Assembly (NCBI RefSeq): GCF_004379255.2
Contig: NC_056033.1
Location: 6,552,172-6,616,171 of the forward strand
Source of the DNA: Salvia splendens
Lineage: Eukaryota; Streptophyta; Magnoliopsida; Lamiales; Lamiaceae
Reading direction: 5' to 3'
DNA: 64,000 nt
The translations under genes and the position numbers were made by a program. Shown here in pieces: positions 31,856 to 43,449 of this stretch. The first letter of the stretch is position 1, and each line of letters starts with the position of its first letter. Below the pieces are notes generated by a model, which was not told the DNA's origin, did not search any database, and worked only from the letters and a program-made list of their open reading frames with translations.

Positions 31856-34800
31856 ATGGCTCATCCAGGTGGCGGTGCCGAAGCCCGTGCACGGTTCAAG
31901 CAGTATGAGTACAGAGCAAACTCAAGTCTTGTCCTTACGACAGACTCTCGACCTCGTGACACCCATGAGCCAACTGGGGAACCAGAGTCATTATGGGGTA
32001 AGATTGACCCTAAATCCTTTGGTGACCGAGCGTACAGAGATAAACCTCCTGAGCTGGAGGAGAAGCTTAAGAAATCTAAGAAGAAGAAGGAGCGGGAGCC
32101 TACACTTGATGCTGCTCCCCCGAGGAGCAAGAAGAGGCGTCTCCAGGAGGAGAGTGTCCTCAATTCCTCGGACGAAGGTGTTTACCAGCCCAAGACAAAG
32201 GAAACAAGAGCTGCCTATGAAGCCATGCTCAGTGTTATTCAGCAACAATTGGGTGGACAGCCCTTGAACATTGTCAGTGGTGCTGCTGATGAGATTTTGG
32301 CTGTTCTCAAGAATGAGACATTCAAGAATCCCGAAAAGAAAAAGGAGATTGAGAAGTTGTTGAACCCCATACCTAACTCTACTTTCGATGATCTAGTTTC
32401 CCTTGGGAAACGTATTACTGATTACCATGATGGTGGTGATGCTGGTGATACTGCCGTTAATGGAGATGATGGCCTTGACGACGATGTTGGTGTTGCAGTT
32501 GAATTTGAGGAGAATGAAGAGGAGCAGGAGGAGAGTGATCTGGATATGGTACCCGAGGATGAAGAGGAGGATGATGATGTAGCTGAAGTAGATGGTTCTG
32601 GGGCCATGCAGATGGGTGGGATTGATGATGATGAGGAACATGAAGCTATGGAGGGAATGGCATTGAATGTGCAGGATATTGATGCATATTGGCTTCAGAG
32701 GAAGATCTCACAGGCTTATGACCAAAATATTGATCCGCAACAGAGTCAAAAACTAGCTGAAGAGGTTCTTAAAATCCTTGCTGAAGGTGATGATCGTGAA
32801 GTTGAGACCAAGCTGGTGGTGCATCTACAATTTGATAAGTTTAAACTTATCAAATTTCTTTTGTGTAACCGGTTGAAAGTAGTGTGGTGCACCCGCCTTG
32901 CAAGGGCTGAAGACCAAGAGAAGAGAAAGGAGATTGAAGAAGAAATGATTGCTTTAGGGCCAGATCATGCTGCCATCCTGGAGCAGTTGCATGCCACTAG
33001 AGCGACTGCCAAGGAGAGGCAAAAGAACGTGGAGAAAAGCATTAGGGTGGAGGCTCGCCGACTTAAGGATGAAACTGGTGGAGACGGTGGCCGTGAGCGT
33101 CAGGATCTGGTTGACAGAGATGCTGATGGTGGTTGGTTGAAGGGGCAGCGACAACTTCTTGACCTTGACGACCTTGTCTTCCAACAAGGTGGCCTGCTGA
33201 TGGCCAACAAAAAATGTGAGCTCCCAGTGGGTTCTTATAGAAATCATAAGAAAGGCTATGAAGAAGTTCATGTGCCAGCTTTGAAGCCCAAGCCTTTGGC
33301 TGATAACGAAAAGCTTGTGAAGATATCCGACCTGCCCGACTGGGCACAACCTGCCTTTCGTGGTATGAGCCAGTTGAACCGGGTCCAGAGTAAGGTTTAT
33401 GATTCTGCACTATTTTCACCAGAAAATATCTTGTTATGTGCTCCTACTGGGGCTGGGAAAACAAATGTTGCTATGCTTACCATACTTCAGCAAATTGGTC
33501 TGAATAGGAATAGTGATGGGTCTATTGATCATAGCAATTACAAGATTGTGTATGTTGCACCTATGAAGGCTCTGGTGGCTGAGGTTGTAGGCAACCTTTC
33601 TAATCGCCTGGAGCCATATGGTGTCAAAGTTAGAGAACTAAGTGGAGATCAGTCACTGACTCGTCAGCAGATTGATGAAACTCAGATCATAGTGACGACC
33701 CCTGAGAAGTGGGATATTATTACTAGGAAATCGGGTGATCGCACTTACACACAGCTTGTAAAACTCTTGATTATTGATGAGATCCATCTTCTTCACGATA
33801 ATAGAGGTCCCGTGCTTGAAAGTATAATTGCAAGAACTGTTCGTCAAATTGAAACCACCAAAGAGCACATTCGGCTTGTTGGGTTATCTGCCACACTTCC
33901 AAATTATGAAGATGTTGCAATATTTTTACGAGTTAAACTAGACAAGGGGCTGTTCCACTTTGATAATAGCTATCGTCCTGTTCCTTTGGCTCAGCAGTAT
34001 GTCGGGATTACAGTTAAGAAACCTTTGCAAAGATTTCAATTGATGAATGATGTTTGCTATGAGAAGGTGATCAATGTCGCTGGAAAGCATCAGGTGTTAA
34101 TCTTTGTGCACTCGCGGAAAGAGACGACGAAAACTGCTCGCGCAATTCGTGACACGGCCCTTGCTAACGATACTCTGAGTAAATTCTTGAAGGAGGATAG
34201 TGCAAGTCGAGAAATTCTCCAGTCTCATACAGAGCTAGTTAAGAGCAGTGATCTTAAGGACCTATTACCTTATGGGTTTGCGATCCATAATGCTGGGATG
34301 GTTAGAGCTGATCGCCAAATTGTTGAAGAGCTTTTTGCAGATGGGCATGTGCAGGTCCTGGTCTCCACTGCAACTCTAGCTTGGGGTGTTAATTTGCCTG
34401 CTCATACTGTTATTATCAAAGGTACTCAAATTTACAATCCTGAAAAAGGAGCATGGACTGAGTTGAGTCCTCTAGATGTCATGCAGATGCTTGGCCGTGC
34501 CGGAAGGCCTCAATATGACACTTATGGTGAAGGAATAATTATAACTGGGCATAGTGAGTTGCAATATTATCTATCATTGATGAATCAACAGCTACCTATT
34601 GAAAGCCAGTTTATTTCAAAATTGGCTGATCAGTTGAATGCAGAAATTGTCCTTGGTAGCGTACAGAATGCTAGAGAAGCATGCAAATGGCTCTCATACA
34701 CTTACCTTTTTGTTCGAATGGTGCGTAATCCTACGCTTTATGGTTTGGCAGCTGATGTTCTGAACACAGATGAAACCTTGGAGGAAAGGAGAGCTGATCT

Positions 34801-37800
34801 GGTAAGCTTTAACATACTCTTTTCTTATCTCTAATATTTTGTTTTGCAATGTGTATTATATGGCCATTTATTTTGAGCTTAATAGAAAACTTAAATGCAG
34901 ATTGCACCTTTTGTAGATAGGATAGGATATGATATCCTTGTTTTGCCTTTTCTGATTGCTCCTTTTTTTGGGTGGTAGACAAGACTCAGGAGGTTGAGGC
35001 CTTGTACTTTTGTTTCTCTAATTTGAGTTGTAGCAGTTTACTAAGATACTTGTCTTAGGAGGTGATGTGTATGAGGTTATAATACTATGTTAGCAAATCA
35101 ATCATTTGAACTTGATGATAGTGTAATCATTATTGGGTCCAATAATAATATTTTACATGAATGAGGCATACTGCACTTGCCAATTGGTTGTGGTTTTGGT
35201 ATTATTTACAGATCTATAGGCTCCCAGTGTCCTCCACTGTGGACCAAAGAATAAAAAGATAGTGTTACCTTGTTGAATTCTGCATGGTTCATTATGATTT
35301 ACCTCAATAATATTCAGTATAGGGTTATTTGGTCTGTTGAACTTGTAAGGATGGCTTTTTGACCTGTTGATAATGTTTCCCCCTTTTCAGATTCATTCAG
35401 CTGCAACGGTACTGGACAAGAATAATCTGGTGAAGTATGACAGAAAAAGTGGATACTTCCAGGTCACTGACTTGGGTCGCATTGCTAGCTATTACTATAT
35501 AACCCATGGGACTATCTCAACATATAATGAGCATTTGAAGCCCACGATGGGTGATATTGAGCTTTGTCGTCTGTTCTCCCTCAGTGAAGAGTTCAAGTAT
35601 GTCTCTGTGAGACAAGATGAGAAGATGGAGCTGGTCAAGCTTTTAGACCGTGTCCCAATACCAATCAAAGAGAGTCTTGAGGAACCTAGTGCCAAAATTA
35701 ATGTTCTTCTTCAAGCTTATATTTCCCAGTTGAAGCTTGAAGGACTATCATTGACATCTGATATGGTTTATATCACTCAGGTATACCTCTTTTCTTTCTT
35801 TACATTTCGTGTGTTTTAAACAGGGATGATCATCTTGTGCTTCTGTCAGTTACTAGTTCTAACTAACTTTTGATTGCTTTGCAGAGTGCTGGACGTCTGA
35901 TGCGAGCCCTATTTGAGATAGTAGTAAAAAGGGGATGGGCACAATTGGCGGAGAAGGCCCTAAAACTGTGTAAAATGATAGGCAAGAGAATGTGGAGCGT
36001 GCAGACACCACTTCGTCAATTCCATGGTATTCCAAATGAAATCTTGATGAAGTTGGAAAAGAAAGATTTGTCCTGGGAAAGGTACTATGATCTCTCTTCG
36101 CAGGAGATCGGAGAACTTATCCGTTTCCCTAAAATGGGAAGAACACTTCATAGATGCATTCATCAGTTCCCAAAACTTAACATGGTTGCACATGTTCAGC
36201 CCATTACTCGCTCTATTTTGAAGGTTGAACTGACAATTACACCGGATTTCCAGTGGGATGACAAGATCCATGGCTATGTGGAGCCCTTTTGGATCATTAT
36301 TGAGGATAATGATGGGGAGCATATTCTTCATCATGAATATTTTATGTTGAAGAAACAGTATATAGATGACGATCACACGCTTAGTTTCACTGTTCCTATA
36401 CATGAACCACTACCTCCACAATATTTCATCAATGTTGTGTCTGATAGGTGGCTAGGGTCACAGACTGTTCTCCCGGTTTCTTTCAGACACCTCATTTTGC
36501 CAGAGAAATATCCTCCTCCAACTGAGTTACTTGATTTGCAGCCCCTACCTGTTACAGCACTGAGGAATCCAGCTTATGAGTCCCTCTATCACCAGTTCAA
36601 GCATTTCAATCCTGTCCAAACCCAGGTCTTCACTGTCTTGTATAACTCAGATGACAATGTGCTGGTTGCTGCACCGACTGGCAGTGGGAAGACCATATGT
36701 GCCGAGTTTGCTATTTTGAGAAATCATCAAAAGGGACCTGAAAGTACCCTGCGGGCTGTCTATATTGCACCTATTGAAGCTCTTGCAAAGGAAAGGTATC
36801 AGGATTGGAAGAAAAAATTTGGAGAGGGTCTTGGAATGAGGGTGGTTGAATTAACTGGGGAGACTGCAACAGACTTGAAACTTCTCGAGAAAGGTCAAAT
36901 AATCATAAGCACTCCTGAGAAATGGGATGCTTTATCTCGACGGTGGAAACAAAGGAAGCATGTTCAGCAGGTTAGTGTGTTCATTGTTGATGAACTTCAT
37001 TTGATTGGGGGTCAAGGTGGGCCAATCCTGGAGGTCATCGTCTCTAGGATGAGGTACATTGCTAGTCAGCTGGAGAACAAGATTCGCATTGTTGCCCTGT
37101 CAAGTTCTCTTGCAAATGCCAAGGATTTGGGAGAATGGATTGGCGCTACATCCCACGGTCTTTTCAATTTCCCTCCAACTGTTAGGCCCGTACCTTTGGA
37201 AATTCACATCCAGGGCGTTGACATTACAAATTTTGAAGCAAGGATGCAAGCCATGACAAAACCTACCTATACAGCAATTGTGCAGCATGCTAAGAATGGG
37301 AAACCTGCCATTGTATTTGTTCCTACGAGGAAGCATGCCCGTATGACTGCAGTGGACTTGATGACATATTCAAGTGTGGATAGTGAACAAAAACCATTAT
37401 TCTTATTACAGTCTTCAGAAGAGTTGGATCCTTTTGTTGCCAACATTAAGGAACCTATGTTGAAGGAGACTATTCAGTTTGGTGTGGGTTATTTGCATGA
37501 AGGCCTAAGCAGTACAGATCAGGATATAGTGAAGACATTGTTTGAGACAGGTTGCATCCAAGTCTGTGTGATGAGCAGTACAATGTGCTGGGGAGTCCCT
37601 CTGTCGGCTCATCTGGTGGTGGTTATGGGAACACAGTACTATGATGGCAGAGAAAATGCCCATAGTGATTATCCAGTCACTGATTTACTGCAGATGATGG
37701 GTCATGCCAGTCGACCGCTTGTAGATAATTCTGGAAAATGTGTCATCCTTTGTCATGCACCGCGCAAGGATTATTACAAGAAGTTCCTCTATGAAGCTTT

Positions 37801-39067
37801 CCCGGTTGAAAGCCATTTGCATCATTATCTGCACGATAATCTAAACGCTGAGGTGGTGGTCGGGGTCATACAAAACAAGCAGGATGCGGTGGACTACCTC
37901 ACTTGGACATTTATCTACCGAAGGCTGACTCAGAACCCAAACTATTACAATCTCCAAGGTGTTAGTCACAGGCATCTCTCAGATCACCTGTCTGAGCTCG
38001 TGGAGAGCACCATCAGTGATCTTGAAGCGAGTAAATGTGTTGAAGTCGAGGATGACTTTTTACTGGCTCCTGCAAATCTTGGCCTGATTGCTTCTTATTA
38101 CTATATTAGTTACACAACAATTGAGCGCTTCAGCTCTTCTCTGACTTCTAAAACAAAGATGAAGGGTCTCTTGGAAATCCTGGCTTCAGCCTCGGAGTAT
38201 GAGCAGCTTCCAATAAGACCTGGAGAAGAAGAGTTGATAAGAAGGTTAATCCATCATCAACGCTTCTCCTTTGAAAATCCCAAGTACACGGATCCAAATG
38301 TCAAAGCAAATGCTCTACTGCAAGCCCATTTCTCCAGGCAGACAATTGGAGGAGATTTGTCTTCTGACCAGCAGGAGGTGCTTATCTATGCAAGCAGGCT
38401 TCTTCAGGCCATGGTTGATGTAATTTCAAGCAATGGCTGGCTTAGCCTGGCCCTCCTTGCCATGGAAGTAAGTCAGATGGTAACTCAGGGAATGTGGGAG
38501 CGTGATTCTATGCTTCTGCAACTTCCTCACTTCACCAAGGAATTGGCTAAGCGGTGCCAGGAAAATCCTGGGAAAAATATTGAGACAATCTTCGATCTGT
38601 TGGAAATGGAGGATGATGAGAGGCGGGAGCTATTGCAAATCTCTGATACACAGCTGATGGACATTGCTCGGTTCTGTAATCGCTTCCCTAACATTGATCT
38701 GACCTATGATGTGCTGAACAGTGAGAACGCCACAAGTGGAGAGAAGGTTTATGTACAAGTCAATCTCGAACGGGATCTCGAAGGAAGAACTGAGGCAGGA
38801 CCTGTTGACGCCCCCAGATATCCTAAAGCAAAAGAAGAGGGATGGTGGTTGGTGGTTGGTGATACCAAAACTAATCAGTTGCTCGCTATCAAAAGGGTGA
38901 CTTTCCAGAGGAAGTCCAGGGTGAAACTCGACTTTGATGCACCTGCCGAACCTGGAAAAAAGACATACACACTATATTTTATGTGTGATTCTTATCTAGG
39001 TTGTGATCAAGAGTATAACTTCACTGTGGATGTCAAGGAAGCAGGATCTCTTGAAGAAGATGAATAG
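31856..39067 (+). CDS. BRR2A: BRR2-type spliceosomal DExH-box RNA helicase (U5 snRNP 200 kDa)
   Basis: CDS join: 31856-34801, 35391-35780, 35885-39067, giving 2172 residues, the usual BRR2 length. The introns have GT/AG ends and keep frame. A further intron (31497-31834) lies in the 5'UTR, and a possible one (about 39103-39311) in the 3'UTR. BRR2 unwinds the U4/U6 duplex to activate the spliceosome in the nucleus. After an acidic N-terminal region (about 170-265) come two helicase cassettes, each followed by a Sec63-type unit. Cassette 1 keeps its motifs: APTGAGKT at 529-536, DEIH at 641-644, SAT at 678-680, and [12 protein letters not shown]. Cassette 2 has APTGSGKT at 1375-1382, DELH at 1481-1484 and SSS at 1518-1520 instead of SAT, with QMMGHASRP instead of the QxxGRxGR motif. 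That is the known BRR2 pattern: the second cassette is inactive and acts as a regulator or protein platform. The gene is intact. Plants usually have two or three paralogues, so the A suffix is provisional. Confidence 0.96.
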
Positions 39068-39640
39068 ATGATGGTTCTTCCCCTGTTGGACATGGCTTCA
39101 TCCTGTAAGCCCTCAATTCTTTACTAGTTTTGTGTTTCATATACACTTACAATCCTGTGAAAATCTCATCTCTTAACTTGTACATCAACCAATCTTAGTC
39201 ACGTTGCATATAGAGGAAGTCGAAATCTGAGATCAGTTTCATATGCTTAGTGATTATGCTAGGCATTAACAGAATATCAACATCGCTTGATTCTTTGTTA
39301 TGTTCTGCAGACGTGGTTGTAGCGGCGCATTGAATATGTTTAGATGGTGATGGAACCGCAGGCAGCTGTTGGAAGCCGCTGAAACTCAACTGAGTCTTAC
39401 CTTGTGCACTTTTTTGTTTGTTTGAACTCGGATGGATAAGCAAACTTGTATGTATTATTCGGTTCTCCATTTGCTCTGTAACAAATTAGTAATCTGCTTT
39501 TGGCTTAGCCACTGGAGATATATATTAATGGAAACCAAGCTAGGGGGGAATCTATGCTCTACTGTTAGTCTAGACATAGTCTCACTATCAGAAATAGACC
39601 AGTTTATTCATACCTCTTTATTTGTCTCTTCGGTCGATAA

Positions 39641-40536
39641 GAGTGTCCACTATGGTATAGCTGCGGCTATAGCCCCCGCCGGGGTGGTCTCGGGGCTATT
39701 ATAGTGGGGGCAACTTCCGCCCCGAGGCGGACGACAAAATTTGGGGCGGACGGCCATGCGGTGACTTTGGGGCGAGGACGCGCCTAATCCGGGGCGGACG
39801 CGGCAAATAGGCAGGGCTGCTATAGTGGTGCGGTGCTCGGCGCGCCGGTGGACGGAGATTTTTTTAATTCAATTTAATTCACCTATAAATATACCCCATT
39901 CCATTCATTATTTTCACACTATTCCAACTCTTCACCACTCAAACTTTTTCTCACTAGAATTTGTGGTCAGAAATGGACAATTTGTGGAAAGACACGTAGA
40001 ATGCTCTGATTCAACAGGTGCAACACCAGGCCGCCCAGGAGGATGCGGCGCGCTTGGCGGAGGAGGCGGAGGCTGGGATCCCTCGTGTGATTACTCTTCG
40101 GCGGACCATCCAACGAGATCACGTTGGTGCGCACCAGCATCTAATGACTGATTACTTTGTAGATAACCCCCGTTTCGCTGATATGCGCATGACCACATCA
40201 CATACCACACTCCAGGCCGATTTGATTGAAGAAATGTGGGCACGTAGGGGAGGTGGCGGCGCAATGTGAACACCTTTGTGATTTGCACTAGATTAAATTT
40301 CCGTTGTATAATTTTTCCTATACTTTAATACGACGAAAATTTAGTGTTTAATTTTAATTTCTTCACTATAGTCGTTTTCTTCTAATTACGTATAGTCCGA
40401 TAAATTTATTCATAATTGTTTGAAACATTAAAATAAAAATTGATTATAAAATTTTGGGGCTATTGGACAAAACAACTGGGGTTATGGACAAAAACTGGGG
40501 CGGGGTTATTTGGTGTCCGCCTTATAGTGGACACCC
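39641..40536. mobile_element. PIF/Harbinger element A, transposase-deletion derivative
   Basis: The left end GAGTGTCCACTATGG and right end TATAGTGGACACCC are inverted repeats. TAA lies at 39638-39640 and at 40537-40539. Inside are a GC-rich left part, a TATA-like CTATAAATATACC before a short coding region, and an AT-rich right part. Its subterminal right sequence (AACTGGGGTTATGGACAAAA) is shared with the next element, so the two belong to one family. Confidence 0.85.
39973..40269 (+). pseudogene. Harbinger transposase with its middle deleted (N and C termini fused)
   Basis: From ATG 39973 the frame reads MDNLWKDT, a TAG, then NALIQQVQHQAA and onward to TGA at 40267-40269. The start, with HVGAHQHLMTDYFVDNPRFA, is the N terminus of a PIF/Harbinger (ALP1-like) transposase, just before the RRRFRM helix. 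The following TTSHTTLQADLIEEMWARRG looks like the C-terminal end of the same protein. The whole DDE nuclease domain between them, about 250-300 residues, is missing. One early stop is also present. The product, if made from the downstream ATG at 40018, would be an 83-residue peptide without catalytic residues. Confidence 0.65.
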
Positions 40537-40539
40537 TAA

Positions 40540-42630
40540 GAGTGTCCACTATGGGACCGGCGCGCCTATAGCCCCGGCGGGGCGGTCCCGGGGCGGACGA
40601 GGAAATGGGGGCGGTAGGCGGCGAACGGGCATTCGGCGAAACGAGGGCGAGGATGCGCCGGACGTCCTTTCGCCGCGGCTATAGGCGCGCCAGCTGTCCT
40701 CGGTGGATTTTTTAATATTTTTTAATTACCTCTATAAATACCACTCTCAACCACCTATTTTTTCACCATTTTCACACAATCCATCCATTCACTATCTACA
40801 CTTTCACTCTCTAAAAATGCACGGTGGAGACGACGAATCACCCGACTCGTAGGAATCGGGCTATGGCGGCAATCCTTCACGGCCGTTGGCCGGCTATCAT
40901 TCACAGCCATCGGGATATGACGGTTATCCTTCTCGGCCGTCGGGATAGGACGACTATCCTTCTCAGCCGTCCGGATACGGCAGGGCTCCGTCCTAGCCGT
41001 GGAGTTGGAGTCAATCTCCCCCGCCGTGGGCATCTAGTCCAAACCTTCCTCCATCTCAGTCGTGGAGGTCTTCTCCAACGCCCCCCATCTTTTTCAGCGG
41101 AATTTGAGTCGCTCCGCATTTGGAGATTACAGACCCAACCTCGACGCACTTAACCAGCCGCGTCTGGAGTCCCCTTTCCAATCCAGCCAATCTCCTTTCA
41201 CCGAAGCAGATCAAGACGCACTGGATACTATGATGGGTCTGCTCACTTCCGGCGTCCCGGATACGCCGGCAGCACAGGTGGAAATGCACGTTCCGACCCG
41301 AGGCTCTGGCAAGGGCGCGGGCGGTGGCCGCAATGGCGGCACCCGTGGCGGCGGTGGCTCCGGTGGCGGCTCAGGCAACGGCGTCGACAGTGGCGGTGGC
41401 GAGGGCAGTGGCGTAGGCGGTAGCGGTGGCTCTGGCTCCAGACGGAGCAAGCTCTACACCAAAGCGGAGTCCATTGCCGTGGCGAGGGCGTGGGATGCCA
41501 TCACATCGGACCTCGTAGTGGGCACCGATCAAACCGAGGGGAGCTTTTGGAGGCGCGTCATGATGGCGTACGACGAGTCCAAACCCGACGGCGCCGTAAA
41601 GCGCAACCCATAACAGATCCACAAAAAGTGGGGTAGGATTCTGCTGGGTACCAAGCGGTTCGCGTGCATATACCAGAACAACCTTCTCCACGCTGAGAGT
41701 GGCCGAAGCGAAACTGACGTGAGGGCCTTGTCGCTGGGCCAATACAACACGGAGGGCTGGCCGAAGTTCACAATGTGGGAGGAGTATCGAATCCTCGCGG
41801 ATTGTCCGAAATTCAAGGCCATCTGCGCGCAAGAGGTCAATACAGCTCATGGGCCGAAGCGTACAAGGCACAACCTTGCCGGGGACTACAGCAGCGGAAG
41901 CGGCTCGCACGAGTTCGAGCAGCCCGACGAGCAAGTCGAAGAGCCAGCCGCTACACACACTAGGCGAGGACGGCCCCCGGGACAACATGCCTCTATCCGC
42001 AGCGCCAGAGGGGCTAGAAGGGCCTCCCGCCTATCGTCGGCCGCGTCTGGATCTCACATCCCCTAGCCCGCCCCAATCCCACAGCACATGGTGCAAGTTC
42101 CCCACGAGGTCTTGAGGGATAACATAGATTTGCAGTTGATGCCACAACTGCAGGACGTATGCAGCAAATACGTAGCCACCGATGACCCGTACGTCAGGAA
42201 CATCTACAAGAAGCTCATCACTCGGATTGAGCGTCGGCTAGGGTTGGCTGATGATGCTCCTGGGGAAACCGCAGCCGACAGCAGCGAGGGAGGAAGAGGA
42301 GGAGAAGAAGAAGAAGAAGAAGACGACGAGGAAGCCGACTCGGTGTCGGAGTTTTTAGTTGTATTTTATTTTAAATATTCATTGTACTATAATTTTACCC
42401 TTTTGCAATACAACGAATATTCGGCCCCAATTACCTCGTTTTCTAATTATTTACACTGCGATGATTTTAATTATACTTGATTGAAACTAAAATCATTTTA
42501 AAATGAAATTTGATTATAAATTTGGGGGCCATTGGAAGTGTCCACTATAGTGACGGAACAAAATTTTTGGGCTATGGATAAAAAAACTGGGGTTATGAAC
42601 AAAAACTGGGGCGGGACTAAGTGGACACCC
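40540..42630. mobile_element. PIF/Harbinger element B, carries ORF1, directly abuts element A
   Basis: Starts GAGTGTCCACTATGGGACC immediately after the TAA that ends element A and finishes ...AAGTGGACACCC, followed by TAA at 42631-42633. It holds a decayed ORF1 gene with a CTATAAATACC promoter-like site at 40732-40742 and the same right subterminal sequence as element A. An extra GTGTCCACTATAGTG occurs inside, near 42539-42553, as if an older end or a partial inner copy is present. Confidence 0.85.
40818..42480 (+). pseudogene. Harbinger ORF1 Myb/SANT-like protein with stops and a frameshift
   Basis: The likely start is ATG 40818 (MHGGDDESPDS), followed by a stop and YDGYPSRPSG-type repeats with two more TAG codons. 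A frameshift near 41060 leads to the frame 41062-42480. There the reading has NLDALNQPRLESPFQSSQ, a long Gly/Ser run, and the DNA-binding domain: SRRSKLYTKAESIAVARAW, then VVGTDQTEGSFWRRVMMAY. A TAA at 41611-41613 interrupts it. The same frame continues with QIHKKWGRILLGTKRF and GWPKFTMWEEYRIL, a TAG at 42064-42066, and then an acidic tail. This is the ORF1 partner protein of PIF/Harbinger transposases. Several stops fit C-to-T change, the kind expected from methylation and silencing. Confidence 0.78.
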
Positions 42631-42685
42631 TAAAGTGCCATATATTTATAGTTTTCGCGGCGGACGGAGAAAGTACTAGTATATA

Positions 42686-42886
42686 CTCCCTCCGTTCCAT
42701 TGTAGTGGGGGCATTTCTTTTCGGCACGGAGATTAAGAAAGTAGAGAGATGAAGAGAGAATAAAATAAGAGAGAGTAAAGTAAGTGAGAAGAAATGTGTT
42801 AACTTTTACTAAAAAGGGAAATGACTCCACTACTATGGAACGTACCAAAATGGCAAAATGACTCCACTACTATGGAACGGAGGGAG
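42686..42886. mobile_element. Stowaway-type MITE (201 bp)
   Basis: CTCCCTCCGTTCCATTGTAG at the left is mirrored by GGAACGGAGGGAG at the right, with TA on both sides (42684-42685, 42887-42888). These are the hallmark Stowaway ends of the Tc1/mariner group. A 24-base block GACTCCACTACTATGGAACG is present twice near the right end. Confidence 0.92.
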
Positions 42887-42888
42887 TA

Positions 42889-43449
42889 ATAAATAGGGTG
42901 ATTGTCACATCGATTTCTTACTCAATTCTTGTTTTTTACATGAATTCTGACTGCATCAACTTTCAATTATCATAAAAAACAGAATATTGAAAATTTATTT
43001 ATTTAGACCCAAATTTCTTAAATATTTGTATAAGTTCGAACCTGTTATTAGTAGCCAACTAAATTAGTTTTATAATTATACTGAATTTATGGAGTTATTA
43101 GTTGTGAGGCAATTGCTTGATTTCATTCTAAGTAATGAATTGATATTTAGTTGCACATAAATTTTAGCAGTAGGATGTTTATACTAACCGAATATTTTTA
43201 TATGACATACTATTGTGTATTATAACTCTTTAATGTATATACTTAATTTTCTTAGTTTTTAGTGGAATTATTATAGTATAGTAGTAGAATTATTTGTATT
43301 TATTACTATAATTTAAATAATATACTCCATCCAGTAACATAACTCCCAATAGACGACGATGCAACGGTGTCGTTTGAGGATAAACCATTCATTTGATTTC
43401 TTCTCCATCATTCTGAACACAGTAATCTGGAGAAAACTTCCCCTCCAGA
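42889..43449. other. Promoter-side intergenic DNA of the RimP-like gene
   Basis: AT-rich, with short random frames. It must contain the promoter of the gene starting at 43450, but I see no site that is clear enough to name. Confidence 0.4.

Noticed and set aside
32393..32641. Antisense frames opposite the acidic part of BRR2
   Set aside because: They are mirror images of GAT/GAG-rich coding sequence and have no promoter or family match.
41211..41450. Proline-rich antisense frame
   Set aside because: It is the complement of the Gly/Ser run in the Harbinger ORF1.
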